In this document: piece by piece, positions 53,273 through 62,461 of the stretch
How positions within the stretch are numbered: the stretch's first letter is position 1
Layout of the letters: every line of letters begins with the position of its first letter
Assembly (NCBI RefSeq): GCF_900187385.1
Contig: NZ_FYEY01000001.1
Span: 5,270,001 to 5,334,000, forward strand
Origin: Streptomyces sp. 2114.4
GTDB taxonomy: Bacteria > Actinomycetota > Actinomycetes > Streptomycetales > Streptomycetaceae
DNA length: 64,000 bases
Direction: 5' to 3'
The notes under the pieces: generated by a model
Database searches by the model: none
What the model saw: only the letters and a program-made list of their open reading frames with translations
What the model was told of the DNA's origin: nothing
Translations under genes and position numbers: made by a program

Positions 53273-55072
53273 TTACTTCTTGATGAACAGGGTGTTCACG
53301 TCGAGGTAGTTGGTGTCCGTGTTGTAGCGGACACCGCCGATCTTCGAGCCGTACAGCTGGAGCAACTTGACGTAGAACACCGGGACGGCCGGGTTGACCT
53401 TCTCCACGATGTAGTGGTGGAGCTTCTGCCACTCCGCGGTCTGCTTCTTCACGTCCGGGATCTGCTGGATGCGCTTGATCTCGTCGGTGACGTGCTGGTC
53501 CCGGATGTGCGAGTAGTTGGTGGCGCCGTCCTCGATGGTGCTGCCGTCGTAGGACGGCGGGATGACGGTCGAGGCGTCCGGCCAGTCCTGGCCCCAGCCG
53601 GTCAGATAAACGTCGAAGCCGTTCTTGACCTTGCCCATCTGCTGGTACCAGGAGGAGGAGTCGACCTCCTTCTTCTGGACGTTGAAGCCGGCCTGGGTCA
53701 GCCCGTTGGCGATGGCGACGGCCTCGTTCTGCCGGATCTCGGTGTTGGCGTAGGCGTAGACGAGCTTCATGCCCACCTTGCCGGCTTCCTTGAGGAGCTT
53801 CTTGGCCTTCTCCGGGTCGCCGTTCGGCTTCTTCAGCTTGCCGTAGGGGTCGTAGCCCTTCTCGTAGCCCGCGACGGTCGGGGAGAGCAGACCGCCGGCG
53901 ACCTCACCGCCGTAGCTGCCGCCCTCGATCCGGACGACCTGCTGGCTCGGCACGGCGTAGGTTATGGCGTCACGGATCCGCTTGTCCTTGATGCGGTCCA
54001 TGTTCATGTTCAGCTGCCAGACGTAGGGCTGGTAGCCCTGCACCAGGCGCTTGCTGGCGCTGGGGTCGTCCAGCACCTGCTTGGTCAGCGTCGGCTCCAC
54101 GGCGTTGGTGAAGCTGATGGCGGTCTTGTCCTCGCCCTGGTCGGCCTTCAGCCGCTTGGTGGAGTCGGAGAACTGGTGGTTGAAGGAGATGTTGTAGCCG
54201 TCGACGTACTGGTGGCGCGACGGGTCGGTCTTGGGGTCCCAGTTCTTGTTCCGCACCAGCTGCATGGACTTGCCGGCCTTGAACGACGCGATCTTGTACG
54301 GGCCGCTGGTGACCGGCGCGACGTCGTAGTTGTCCTTGGTGTCCTTGGCGCTGTCCGGGACTGCGCTGTAGCCCGCCATCGCCAGCGCGTAGGGCAGCTG
54401 CGTCTGCGGCTTCTTGAAGTGGAAGACGACGGTTTTGTCGTCCGGGGTGTCCAGCACTGACTTGGGCAGGTGGTCGCCCTTGTACGGGCCGTCCGGCAGC
54501 GCCTTGCGGTAGCTCGTGCCCCCGCCCGACAGCCACTGCTGGATGTAGGTGGGACCCTCGTTGACGAACGGGGCGTACATGCGCTCGATGGAGTGCCGGA
54601 TGTCCTTCGAGGTGATCGGCTTGCCGTCCTCGAACTTGATGCCGTCCTTGAGCGTGTACTTCCAGGTCTTGCCGCCGTCGGACATCTGGCCGGCGTCGGT
54701 GGCGAGGTCACCGACGAGGGTCTTGTTGCCCTTGTCGTCCTGCGTGTAGGTGGTCAGGCCTCGGAAGATCAGCTTGGCCAGGTCGCCCACGTCGCTGACG
54801 TACTGCTGAGCCGGGTCCAGGTGGTTGAAGCTGTCCCGCTGGTAGACGGTGATGGTGCCGCCGTTGCGTGCACCCGCGACCGCGGCCGCGGGCCCGTTGG
54901 ACTGGGCCGCGGTGCCGAGCGGCACCACCTTCGACTGTGCGGCCGCGTCCTTGTCGGTCTGCGCCTTGTCGTTGCCCGAGCCGCTGCCGCCGCTGCAGGC
55001 GGTGAGCGTGAGTGAACCGGCCGCCAGGGCCACGATCACGGCGCGGGTTCTACGCGTGGAGAGTGTATTCAT
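53273..55072 (-). CDS. bldKB: BldK oligopeptide-binding lipoprotein
   Basis: 599 aa, matching the ~600 aa of BldKB. Lipoprotein signal with lipobox LTAC (Cys26), then a Gly/Ser/Asp linker and the SBP_bac_5 fold: GGTITVYQRDSFNHLDPAQQYV, WKYTLKDGIKFEDGKPITSKDIRHSIERMY, FHFKKPQTQLPYALAM, KDKRIRDAITYAVPSQQVVRIEG and VYLTGWGQDWPDASTVIPP. In S. coelicolor BldK imports an extracellular oligopeptide signal needed for aerial hyphae; that role is inferred here. Kept at high expression by codon use resembling core genes. ATG 55072 is preceded only by a weak ribosome site. Confidence 0.92.
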   Translation of the reverse strand: MNTLSTRRTRAVIVALAAGSLTLTACSGGSGSGNDKAQTDKDAAAQSKVVPLGTAAQSNGPAAAVAGARNGGTITVYQRDSFNHLDPAQQYVSDVGDLAKLIFRGLTTYTQDDKGNKTLVGDLATDAGQMSDGGKTWKYTLKDGIKFEDGKPITSKDIRHSIERMYAPFVNEGPTYIQQWLSGGGTSYRKALPDGPYKGDHLPKSVLDTPDDKTVVFHFKKPQTQLPYALAMAGYSAVPDSAKDTKDNYDVAPVTSGPYKIASFKAGKSMQLVRNKNWDPKTDPSRHQYVDGYNISFNHQFSDSTKRLKADQGEDKTAISFTNAVEPTLTKQVLDDPSASKRLVQGYQPYVWQLNMNMDRIKDKRIRDAITYAVPSQQVVRIEGGSYGGEVAGGLLSPTVAGYEKGYDPYGKLKKPNGDPEKAKKLLKEAGKVGMKLVYAYANTEIRQNEAVAIANGLTQAGFNVQKKEVDSSSWYQQMGKVKNGFDVYLTGWGQDWPDASTVIPPSYDGSTIEDGATNYSHIRDQHVTDEIKRIQQIPDVKKQTAEWQKLHHYIVEKVNPAVPVFYVKLLQLYGSKIGGVRYNTDTNYLDVNTLFIKK

Positions 55073-55180
55073 GAGGATGCATGCACCTGCCTGTCAGTCG
55101 TTGTCCAGATGGTGCTGTCTGACGCATCCGGTACGCGACCGGTGTGGGGGGCCGACAGCTGGCCCTTTTCACGTGGACGA

Positions 55181-56215
55181 TCAGCGTCCGGACTTGGGAT
55201 CGAAGGCGTCCCGGACCGAGTCCCCGAGCAGGTTGAAGCAGAGCACGAAGATCACCATCGCGGCGCCGGGGAAGAGCAGGAAGGTCGGGTCGCCCTCGTA
55301 CACCTGGCCGGCCGTGTGGAACAGCCGGCCCCAGTCGGGGGTCGGCTCCAAGATGCCGACGCCCAGGAAGGACAGGCCGGCCTCCGCCGTCACGAACAGC
55401 GGGAGCATGTAGGTGCTCTGCACCAGGATCGGGGTCACCACATTGGGCAGCAGTTCCTTGCTGATGATCCGCCAGGGGGAGGCGCCGGCGACCCTCGCCG
55501 CCTCGACGAAGTCCCGTTCCCGTAGGGACATCACCTGCCCGCGCAGCAGACGGGCCAGGCCCATCCAGCCCAGCGCCCACTGCACGAGGATCAGCGCGAT
55601 CACCCGGACGTAGGTGGGGGTCTCGTCGCCCGGCGGCACGAAGAGCGCGACCACCACGGGCATGAACGCCACGAACGTCAGCTGGCTGGGGAAGGCGAGC
55701 AGGAAGTCGATGACCCGGCCGGCCCAGTAGTCGGTCTTGCCTCCCACATAGCCCGCCGTGATGCCGATGATGGTGCCGGTGACGACCACGAGGACGGTGA
55801 CCGCCAGAGAGATCCCCAGTGAGGTCCGAATGCCGTAGATCAGCTGGGTGAACAGGTCGCGGCCCAGGCGCGGTTCGATGCCGAACCAGAAATCTCCGGA
55901 GATGCCGCCGTTGGGGCCCGCCGGGTAACTGAACTCGTCCAGCAGGCTGGGGTCTTCGCCGCCGTAGAGGGTGTACGGATCCTTGCCGTAGAGGGAGGAG
56001 ATCACCGGCGCCAGCGCCGCGATGACGAAGAAGGCGATCACGACGATCGCGCACACCACGCCCGTGCGGTCGCGCTTGAAGCGCATCCACATCAATTGGC
56101 CGGGGGATCGGCCGACGAGCTCACCGCCCTTGCTCTTCTTTTCCTTCTTCAGACCCTGCGGCCCGAGTCCTGGAGCGTCGGACTCTGTAGCCGCGGTCTG
56201 GGATGGACTAGTCAT
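55181..56215 (-). CDS. bldKA: BldK oligopeptide importer permease (OppC type)
   Basis: 344 aa, first gene of the operon. A 55-residue charged cytoplasmic N-terminus (with KKEKKSKGG), then six transmembrane helices: VVCAIVVIAFFVIAALAPVI, a long external loop DPYTLYGGEDPSLLDEFSYPAG, the EAA-loop RERDFVEAARVAGASPWRIISKELLPNVVTPILV and FLGVGILEPTPDWG near the end. ATG 56215 (MTSPSQTA) is used; the GGGGG upstream is a weak ribosome site and an ATG at 56314 is in frame but its extra 33 residues are non-typical. 108 nt separate it from bldKB. Confidence 0.88.
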   Translation of the reverse strand: MTSPSQTAATESDAPGLGPQGLKKEKKSKGGELVGRSPGQLMWMRFKRDRTGVVCAIVVIAFFVIAALAPVISSLYGKDPYTLYGGEDPSLLDEFSYPAGPNGGISGDFWFGIEPRLGRDLFTQLIYGIRTSLGISLAVTVLVVVTGTIIGITAGYVGGKTDYWAGRVIDFLLAFPSQLTFVAFMPVVVALFVPPGDETPTYVRVIALILVQWALGWMGLARLLRGQVMSLRERDFVEAARVAGASPWRIISKELLPNVVTPILVQSTYMLPLFVTAEAGLSFLGVGILEPTPDWGRLFHTAGQVYEGDPTFLLFPGAAMVIFVLCFNLLGDSVRDAFDPKSGR

Positions 56216-56698
56216 CGCGAAGTGCCCCCGCGCCGAGTTCTCTTGGAACATGAAGCGGCACCGAATGCACCGCTGGATGAGCGGACTTTCGCAAGTGATT
56301 TGTGGCGGAGTCAAGGGGATCGGGTGTGCTCGCGAACAGGTCGTCTACTTCTTGAGCGAACGTTGCGCAAGTTGACGCCACGGCGTGCTTGACAGGCGGG
56401 CGCGATATGCGTCATGGGAGACATATCGGTACGAACGTCTTTAACATGAAGGCAACTTCACTGTCGCAACACCGATATACGGACGCGCCATGATGAACAA
56501 CGTACGGCCGTGCGGGTGCCGTAGACCGGCCGGAGCGCCAGATGGCGTTCCGGCCGGTTGCTGCTTTGCGCACATTTCGTCCGGCGCTGACGGCGGCTCT
56601 GTTGTCCCCGCGCCGGGTCTGGAGTAGACCTGCGGGTGGGCGCCCTCCACGGGGCCGCCCGGGACCACCCAGTACATCGACACGGACGGGGGCTGGCC
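56216..56698. other. 483-bp divergent region upstream of bldK
   Basis: AT-richer, non-coding region between bldKA (left) and a membrane protein gene (right). On the minus strand TTGCGC and TAGACG are 17 bp apart around 56340-56370, a possible bldK promoter with a long leader. No strong palindrome was found. Confidence 0.45.
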
Positions 56699-57823
56699 GT
56701 GTCCACAACGCGGGACGGCGTTCTCACCCGCGGCGCACGCGGCACCGGTGCGCTGGTCTGTCTGCTGCTCGCGCTGCTCACCGCGGGCTGGATCATCCGG
56801 GACCTGACGATCGCCCAGCACCGCGCGGACGTGTGGTGGACCTGGCTGGGAGAGGCCCGCCGGCCGCGGGAGTTCACCGCCTGGGCGACCTCGGCGCTCG
56901 ACCCGCTGCTGACGCTCGGCGCGCTCGTCGTCGCCCTCGCCACGGTGCGCACCACCGTCCTGTCGTCCGTGGCCGCGGGCGCACTGCTCTCCCTGGCGGC
57001 CGCCACCGCACTGCTGCGCCTCCCGCTGGTGTGGATGCTGGGCGCCGGCTGGCTCCAGGGGCTGGACAGCTCACTCACGGCGCGGGCCCGGCTGACCGCG
57101 CTCACCCAGCTCGCCCTGGCGGTCGCATTGATCGTGGTGGTCGTGGCGGGCCGGCGGCGGGGCGGCCGGGCGGACCGGTACGCGCGCCACGCCGTGCGCG
57201 GGCTGCCTCAGGAGGCGTCCTCGGCGTACGGAGTGGTCCATGCGGTGCCGTCCGGAGCGGGCCCCGAGCGGCCCGGCCGGCCGTACAAGGGGGCAGCCAT
57301 CACGACTGGCGTGCTCCTGGGCGCCGCCGGATTCGTCGTGGCCGGCTGGGAGATCTACTGGCAGCAGCGGCTTGACGGGGACGTCTACCGCAAGGGGCTG
57401 CTCGGGGACGCGTCCGTCTTCCGCGCCCTGCTGCAGCCTCCGGTGCACTGGCAGGCGGCGGCCCTCGCGCTGCTGGCCCTGGGGGCCGCGGCCGCCGTAC
57501 TGCGCCGCGCGCCCTGGGCCCGGCCCGCGGCGATGACGGCCGCCGCCCTGCTGCTGGTGCACGGCGCCGTGGCGCTCGTCTTCGCCGTACGGACCGGGGA
57601 GTTCGGCCGGCTCGGCGCGCTGCCGGTACCGGCCCGGCTGGAGGTGGGCACCGCGGCCTTCGTGGCGGCCGCCGCACTGGCCGCGCTGATCGCGGCGGCC
57701 CGGCCCGGCGCACCGGATGCCTCCCACCCCACGGACGGTGTGCTGGCGTACGGCTCCGCCCCGGGCGAGGCGCGGCCGCCGCACGCCCCGCCCCCGCCGT
57801 CCAGGCTGCCGCCCGGTTGGTGA
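56699..57823 (+). CDS. Polytopic membrane protein, unknown function
   Basis: 374 aa with about eight transmembrane helices (GALVCLLLALLTAGWII; LDPLLTLGALVVALATV; LSSVAAGALLSLAAATALL; LALAVALIVVVVAG; ITTGVLLGAAGFVVAGWEIYW; WQAAALALLALGAAAAVL; AAMTAAALLLVHGAVALVFAV; TAAFVAAAALAALIAA), a cytoplasmic central loop with RRRGGRADRYARHAVRG and a Pro-rich C-terminal tail. No transporter motif or enzyme residue recognised. GTG 56699 is used, about 10 nt after ACGGGGG. Convergent with the S9 peptidase gene. Confidence 0.75.
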   Translation: MSTTRDGVLTRGARGTGALVCLLLALLTAGWIIRDLTIAQHRADVWWTWLGEARRPREFTAWATSALDPLLTLGALVVALATVRTTVLSSVAAGALLSLAAATALLRLPLVWMLGAGWLQGLDSSLTARARLTALTQLALAVALIVVVVAGRRRGGRADRYARHAVRGLPQEASSAYGVVHAVPSGAGPERPGRPYKGAAITTGVLLGAAGFVVAGWEIYWQQRLDGDVYRKGLLGDASVFRALLQPPVHWQAAALALLALGAAAAVLRRAPWARPAAMTAAALLLVHGAVALVFAVRTGEFGRLGALPVPARLEVGTAAFVAAAALAALIAAARPGAPDASHPTDGVLAYGSAPGEARPPHAPPPPSRLPPGW

Positions 57824-57884
57824 GACGCCGTCGGGGGGCGTGACGTCCTCCGGGGCCGGGACTTCGACGAAAGGCCCTACGCGT

Positions 57885-60074
57885 TCAGGTCGCCATCCCC
57901 AGCGACCGCTTGAGGAAGTCCACCTGCAGCAGCAGGAGGTTTTCGGCCACCTGTTCCTGCGAGGCCATATGCGTCACGCCGGACAGCGGCAGCACCTCGT
58001 GCCGGCGGCCCGCCGCCAGCAGCGCCGAGGAGAGCCGCAGCGCGTGCGCCACTACGACGTTGTCGTCCGCGAGGCCGTGCACGATCAGCATCGGGCGGTG
58101 CGGCTCCTGTGCCCCGGACAGCCCCTCGTCCGTGATCAGCGAGTTCGCGGCGTAGACGGCCGGCTCCTCGTCCGGGTGGCCGAGATACCGCTCCTGGTAA
58201 TGGGTGTCGTACAGACGCAGATCGGTCACCGGCGCACCGACCACCGCCGCATGGAAGACATCGGGGCGGCGCAGCGCCGCGAGCCCCGCGAGATAGCCGC
58301 CGAAGGACCAGCCGCGGATCGCCACCCGCTCCATGTCCAGGGGAAAGGAATCGGCCAGCGCCTGAAGGGCGTGGACCTGGTCGTCCAGGGCGACCTCCGC
58401 GACCTTGCGGAACATCGCCTTTTCCCACGCGGGGGAGCGCCCCGGGGTGCCCCGGCCGTCCGCAACGATCACCGCGAACCCCTGGTCGGCGAACCACTGG
58501 GAGGTCAGGTGGGCGTGGTGCGCGGCCACCACCCGCTGGCCGTGCGGACCGCCGTACGGGTCCATCAGCACCGGCAGCGGACCGTCGCCCTCCTGATATC
58601 CGGTGGGCAGCAGCACCGCGCACGGAATCCGGCGTTCCCCGGCCAGGACGAGACGGGGGCGGGCGGTCAGCACGGGCTCCTCGGCGCAGGAGCCGATGGA
58701 GGCGAGCACCTTCTCGCCGCCGTCGGGATCCAGTCGCACCACGTCCACCTGGGTGCCGGGCCGCTCCAGCGAGGCCTGCGACAGCACGGTCACCGCGCCA
58801 CCACGCACCGCGGAGGACACCGTCGGATACGCCCGCTCGCCGACCCGCTCCCAGCCGCCCTGGTCACCGCTGCCGCGGAACCAGGCGCGGTAGACGCCGA
58901 TGTCGTGCATGTCGGCGCCGCTCGCGGAGAACAGGACATCGTCCTCGCCGATGTCGAGAACGGCCCGGACGTGCAGGGGAGCGCCGGTCAACGGGCGGGC
59001 GCCGACGAACAGTTTGCGCGCGCCGCCCTCGTCCGAGATCCGCACCAGCCGTCCGTCCGGCGTCCAGGCCGGCGCCCCGGGGAACGGCTCGACCCACGCC
59101 TCGTCCTCCTCCTCGTGCACCGTCCTGGTCGTGCCGGTCGCGGTGTCGACGGCCAGATAGCGCTGGTCGCGCTGGTCGCGGGCCTGGACGAGCAGCAGCG
59201 GCGGCCCGGCCGCCGACCAGTGGACGCGCGCCAGATAGGGGTAGCGCTCGGTGTCCCAGCCGATGTCCGTGCGCGAGCCGTCCAGGCCGAACAGCGTCAG
59301 CGTGACCCCGGCGTTGCGGGTGCCCGCCGCCGGGTACGCGACCCGTGCGGGCTCGCGGTCCGGATGGGCGGGGTCGGCGATCCACCAGCGCTGCACCGGC
59401 GCCTCGTCGACCCGCGCCGCCAGCACCGCGTCACTGTCCGGAGACCACCAAAAGCCCCGGTAGCGGCCCATCTCCTCGGCCGCGATGAACTCCGCGAGCC
59501 CCCAGGTCACCTCCGGCCCGTCGGGCTCGGCCAGCACCCGGTCCGCCGGTCCGTCGCCCGCGCGGCCGCCGTCGTCCCCGTCCGAGGTCGTGGCGCCGTC
59601 CACCGCGATCACCCGCAGCCGGCCGTCCGCCACAAAGGCCACCTGCCGGCCGTCCGGCGAGGGGCGGGGGTCCACGACCGGGCCCCGGACCGGGAGTTCA
59701 CGGGTGGTGCCGGCCCGCAGCTCGGAGACGAACAGCCGGCCGGAGAGGGTGAACGCCGCCAACTCCACGGCGGAGTCCGTCGCATAGCCGACGATGCCCG
59801 CCGAACTCTCCCGGCTGCGCTCGCGACGGGCCCGCTCCTGTGGTGGCAGGTCCTCCTGCGCCCCGGCCAGCAGGGCCCGCGGATCGGCGGCCGGGAACTC
59901 CCGCCCCGCTTCCAGATCGAGCACCCACAACTGCTGGCTGCGGTCGGTGCCCGAGGGGGAACGCAGGAAGACGACGCGCGCGCCGTCGGGGGAGAGGGTG
60001 TAGCCGCGCGGTGCGCCCAGAGTGAAGCGCTGCGTACGGGCGTGTTGCCGCGGGAACGAAGGCTGTCCGGTCAT
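57885..60074 (-). CDS. S9 family prolyl oligopeptidase (DPP-IV type)
   Basis: 729 aa. An N-terminal beta-propeller (DPP IV N-terminal region; repeated blades such as LSPDGARVVFLRS, PSPDGRQVAFVADGRL, WSPDSDAVLAARVDE) precedes an alpha/beta hydrolase. The catalytic triad is Ser590 (GWSFGGY), Asp670 (GLADDNV) and His702 (GVTHM), as in dipeptidyl aminopeptidases that remove N-terminal Xaa-Pro pairs. No signal peptide, so it is cytoplasmic; it could process peptides imported by the adjacent bldK and opp systems (inference). ATG 60074 is 6 nt after TAGGCT (60081-60086, minus), a leaderless start. Confidence 0.93.
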   Translation of the reverse strand: MTGQPSFPRQHARTQRFTLGAPRGYTLSPDGARVVFLRSPSGTDRSQQLWVLDLEAGREFPAADPRALLAGAQEDLPPQERARRERSRESSAGIVGYATDSAVELAAFTLSGRLFVSELRAGTTRELPVRGPVVDPRPSPDGRQVAFVADGRLRVIAVDGATTSDGDDGGRAGDGPADRVLAEPDGPEVTWGLAEFIAAEEMGRYRGFWWSPDSDAVLAARVDEAPVQRWWIADPAHPDREPARVAYPAAGTRNAGVTLTLFGLDGSRTDIGWDTERYPYLARVHWSAAGPPLLLVQARDQRDQRYLAVDTATGTTRTVHEEEDEAWVEPFPGAPAWTPDGRLVRISDEGGARKLFVGARPLTGAPLHVRAVLDIGEDDVLFSASGADMHDIGVYRAWFRGSGDQGGWERVGERAYPTVSSAVRGGAVTVLSQASLERPGTQVDVVRLDPDGGEKVLASIGSCAEEPVLTARPRLVLAGERRIPCAVLLPTGYQEGDGPLPVLMDPYGGPHGQRVVAAHHAHLTSQWFADQGFAVIVADGRGTPGRSPAWEKAMFRKVAEVALDDQVHALQALADSFPLDMERVAIRGWSFGGYLAGLAALRRPDVFHAAVVGAPVTDLRLYDTHYQERYLGHPDEEPAVYAANSLITDEGLSGAQEPHRPMLIVHGLADDNVVVAHALRLSSALLAAGRRHEVLPLSGVTHMASQEQVAENLLLLQVDFLKRSLGMAT

Positions 60075-60382
60075 GGGGCGAGCCTACGGGCTGTGTTCAC
60101 GACGCGTCGTGTGCTCGTGAGAGCCTGCCTGGCGGCGTCCCGTGCCCGGTTACCGCCGCTGTTCGTGGGGACCGGCTCACCGTGGTCGCGCTCGTGAAGA
60201 TCGTGTGCGCCCCCGTTCTGCTTCCGTGCTCCGACTTATGCGCTAGGACGGAAAGTTATGATCTCTTGGGTGCCATGGGTACGGGGTAAAGAGCCCTTGG
60301 CATACCCGGTGCGCGGGTTCGTGGAGACGGCCCGTGTGCCACCAACTCTGTCCGGACCCCGAGTACTTGGAGGTGAGCCGCC
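60075..60382. other. 308-bp divergent intergenic region
   Basis: Holds the leaderless promoter of the S9 peptidase gene on the minus strand and the promoter of the small membrane protein to the right. AT-rich around 60235-60260. No gene seen. Confidence 0.5.
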
Positions 60383-60577
60383 GTGGCACTCTCGATTTCG
60401 GCGGTGGTGCTGCTGGCGATCATCGTCTTCTTGCTTGTCAAGAAGTCCGGACTGAAGGCCCCGCACGCCTTGGTGTGCATGCTGCTGGGCTTCTATCTGG
60501 CCAGCTCGTCCATCGCGCCGACGATCAAGCAGCTGACGACGAACGTCGCCGGCATGCTGGGGAACATCAAGTTCTGA
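60383..60577 (+). CDS. Small membrane protein conserved in Streptomyces
   Basis: 64 aa, two hydrophobic segments (ISAVVLLAIIVFLLV at 4-18 and LVCMLLGFYLASSSIAPTI at about 30-48) separated by a basic turn KKSGLKAPHA. I recall near-identical short proteins at this chromosomal position in other streptomycetes, which suggests selection on the product. No known function. GTG 60383 follows GGAGGTGA by 8 nt. Confidence 0.78.
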   Translation: MALSISAVVLLAIIVFLLVKKSGLKAPHALVCMLLGFYLASSSIAPTIKQLTTNVAGMLGNIKF

Positions 60578-60687
60578 ACCGCTCCCGCCCGGTCCCGTCC
60601 GCCTCGCCGCCGACCTCCGGCCGGGCGTGCGGCGGACGGCCGGGATCGCCCGTGGGAGGCGGGGCGGGCGGCTCGTAGGCTGTCGGT

Positions 60688-61674
60688 ATGAGTCCTCAGC
60701 CCGCCCCGTCCCGGTCGGTCCCCTCCGGGGGAAGCGCGTCGCGCCCGGCCTTTTCCCGCCGGCTGCTGCTGGTGCATGCGCACCCCGACGACGAGTCGAT
60801 CGTCAACGGCGTGACCATGGCCAAGTACGCGGCCGAAGGTGCGCACGTCACCCTGGTGACCTGCACGCTCGGCGAGGAGGGCGAGGTCATCCCGCCCGAG
60901 CTCGCCCACCTCGCGCCGGACCGTGACGACACCCTCGGCCCGTACCGCGCCGGCGAGCTGGCCGCCGCGATGGAGGCCCTGGGTGTCACGGACCACCGCT
61001 TCCTCGGCGGGCCGGGCCGCTACCGGGACTCCGGGATGATGGGCGCGGTACAGAACGAGCGGCCGGACGCCTTCTGGCAGGCCCCGCTCGACGAGGCGGC
61101 CGCCGATCTGGTGGCCGTGATCCGCGAGGTCAGGCCGCAGGTCCTGGTCGCCTACGACCCGCACGGCGGATACGGCCACCCCGATCACATCCAGGCCCAC
61201 CGGGTGGCGATGCGCGGCGCCGAGCTGGCCGCCCGGGCGGATTTCCGGCCCGAGCTGGGCCGTGCGCATGCGATCGCGAAGATCTACTGGAACTGCACTC
61301 CCCGGTCCGTGGTCGAGGAGGGCTTCGCGCGGCTGCACGCGGCCGGTCACCGCTTCCCCGGAGTCGCCACCGTCGACGATGTGCCGGGCGTGGTGCCGGA
61401 CTCCGAGGTCACGGCGGCCCTCCATGGCGATGCCGCGCAGATCGCCGCCAAGACGGCGGCGATGCGGGCGCACTACACCCAGATCGCGGTCGACGGGCCG
61501 TTCTTCGCGCTCTCCAACGACTTGGGCCAGCCACTGTTCGGCTCGGAACATTATCGGCTGGTGCAGGGTGTCCCGGGTGCCGCGGTGGGCGCCCATGAGG
61601 ACGATCTTTTCGCGGGTGTGGGTGACATGGCGGATATGGAGGAGAGTGTCTGTATCGAGGAGGCGGCGGAATGA
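60688..61674 (+). CDS. mshB: Mycothiol biosynthesis deacetylase MshB
   Basis: 328 aa. Removes acetate from GlcNAc-inositol in mycothiol synthesis, giving the substrate of MshC. Zinc site AHPDDE (His32, Asp35) and the third ligand in GGYGHPDHIQAHRVAM near residue 170; further MshB-type features are LVTCTLGEEGEVIPPELAHLA and DRFLGGPGRYRDSGMMG-like THRF LGGPGRYRDSGMMG in the middle. Length and C-terminus fit MshB rather than other PIG-L deacetylases. ATG 60688 is 6 nt after TAGGCT (60676-60681), leaderless. Overlaps the DUF6113 gene by 4 nt. Confidence 0.95.
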   Translation: MSPQPAPSRSVPSGGSASRPAFSRRLLLVHAHPDDESIVNGVTMAKYAAEGAHVTLVTCTLGEEGEVIPPELAHLAPDRDDTLGPYRAGELAAAMEALGVTDHRFLGGPGRYRDSGMMGAVQNERPDAFWQAPLDEAAADLVAVIREVRPQVLVAYDPHGGYGHPDHIQAHRVAMRGAELAARADFRPELGRAHAIAKIYWNCTPRSVVEEGFARLHAAGHRFPGVATVDDVPGVVPDSEVTAALHGDAAQIAAKTAAMRAHYTQIAVDGPFFALSNDLGQPLFGSEHYRLVQGVPGAAVGAHEDDLFAGVGDMADMEESVCIEEAAE

Positions 61675-62246
61675 GTACGGCGAAGGGCGGCGGGGGCGAC
61701 GCCGGAGGAAACGGCCGGGCGGCGGCCGCCGGTGAGGGCGGCTCGCCCTCCGGTGGCAAGGGCGGCGCGGCGTCCGGCAAGGGGCAGCGGTCGAGGGCGG
61801 GCTCGGGCGGCACGCCCGGTGCGCGGTCCGGTGCCCCCGTGGTGCCGCGGGCGGGCGCCGCGCTGACCGCGCCGCTGACACCGGGCCGGGTGGGCATATA
61901 TGTGCTTCTTCTGGTCACGGGCGTGCTGGTCGCCTTCGCCGGAACGCTGGTGCAAGCGGCCTGGTTCCCCGGCGGGTTGGTGCTGGCGCTGGCCGGTGTC
62001 GGCGGCCTCTTCTACGGGGGCGTCCGGGCGACCGGCACCTCCGCGGGCGTGCTGGTGCCCGGCGGGGCCTGGCTGGTGACGGTGTTCCTGCTGCTGAGCA
62101 ACGTCCGCCCGGAAGGCGACTTCCTTTTCGGCGCGGGGGTCGGTTCGTACATCTTCCTGCTGGGCGGCATCCTGGTCGCTGTGATCTGCGCCACCGCCGC
62201 CCAGATGCGCACGACGGCCGCCCGGTACGGGCGAGTTGGCGGATGA
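61671..62246 (+). CDS. DUF6113 membrane protein, coupled to mshB
   Basis: 191 aa. A long Gly/Ala/Ser/Lys disordered N-terminus (1-65), then four transmembrane helices (GRVGIYVLLLVTGVLVAFAGTLV; GGLVLALAGVGGLFYGGV; GVLVPGGAWLVTVFLLLSNV; GSYIFLLGGILVAVICATAA). Actinobacterial proteins of this shape next to mshB are annotated DUF6113, without function. The start overlaps the mshB stop (ATGA), so expression is coupled; a link to mycothiol is only from this linkage. Confidence 0.8.
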   Translation: MSTAKGGGGDAGGNGRAAAAGEGGSPSGGKGGAASGKGQRSRAGSGGTPGARSGAPVVPRAGAALTAPLTPGRVGIYVLLLVTGVLVAFAGTLVQAAWFPGGLVLALAGVGGLFYGGVRATGTSAGVLVPGGAWLVTVFLLLSNVRPEGDFLFGAGVGSYIFLLGGILVAVICATAAQMRTTAARYGRVGG

Positions 62247-62461
62247 CCTGGTCCATACCGGGACGGATGCCGCACGGGGCGGGGTGAACGGACCGGGTAC
62301 CGGGGGTTCGCCCGTGGCGGCGGTGTTCGTACGCTCCCCGGGTGCCCGCCCGCGGCGGACAGTATGGTGGTGCGCGCCGTCGCGCCGCCCTGGGGGCACC
62401 CCCCGGCCTGTGGCCGGGGATCATCTCTGACGAGCGGCGGAGCCAACCGGGAGAACCTGCT

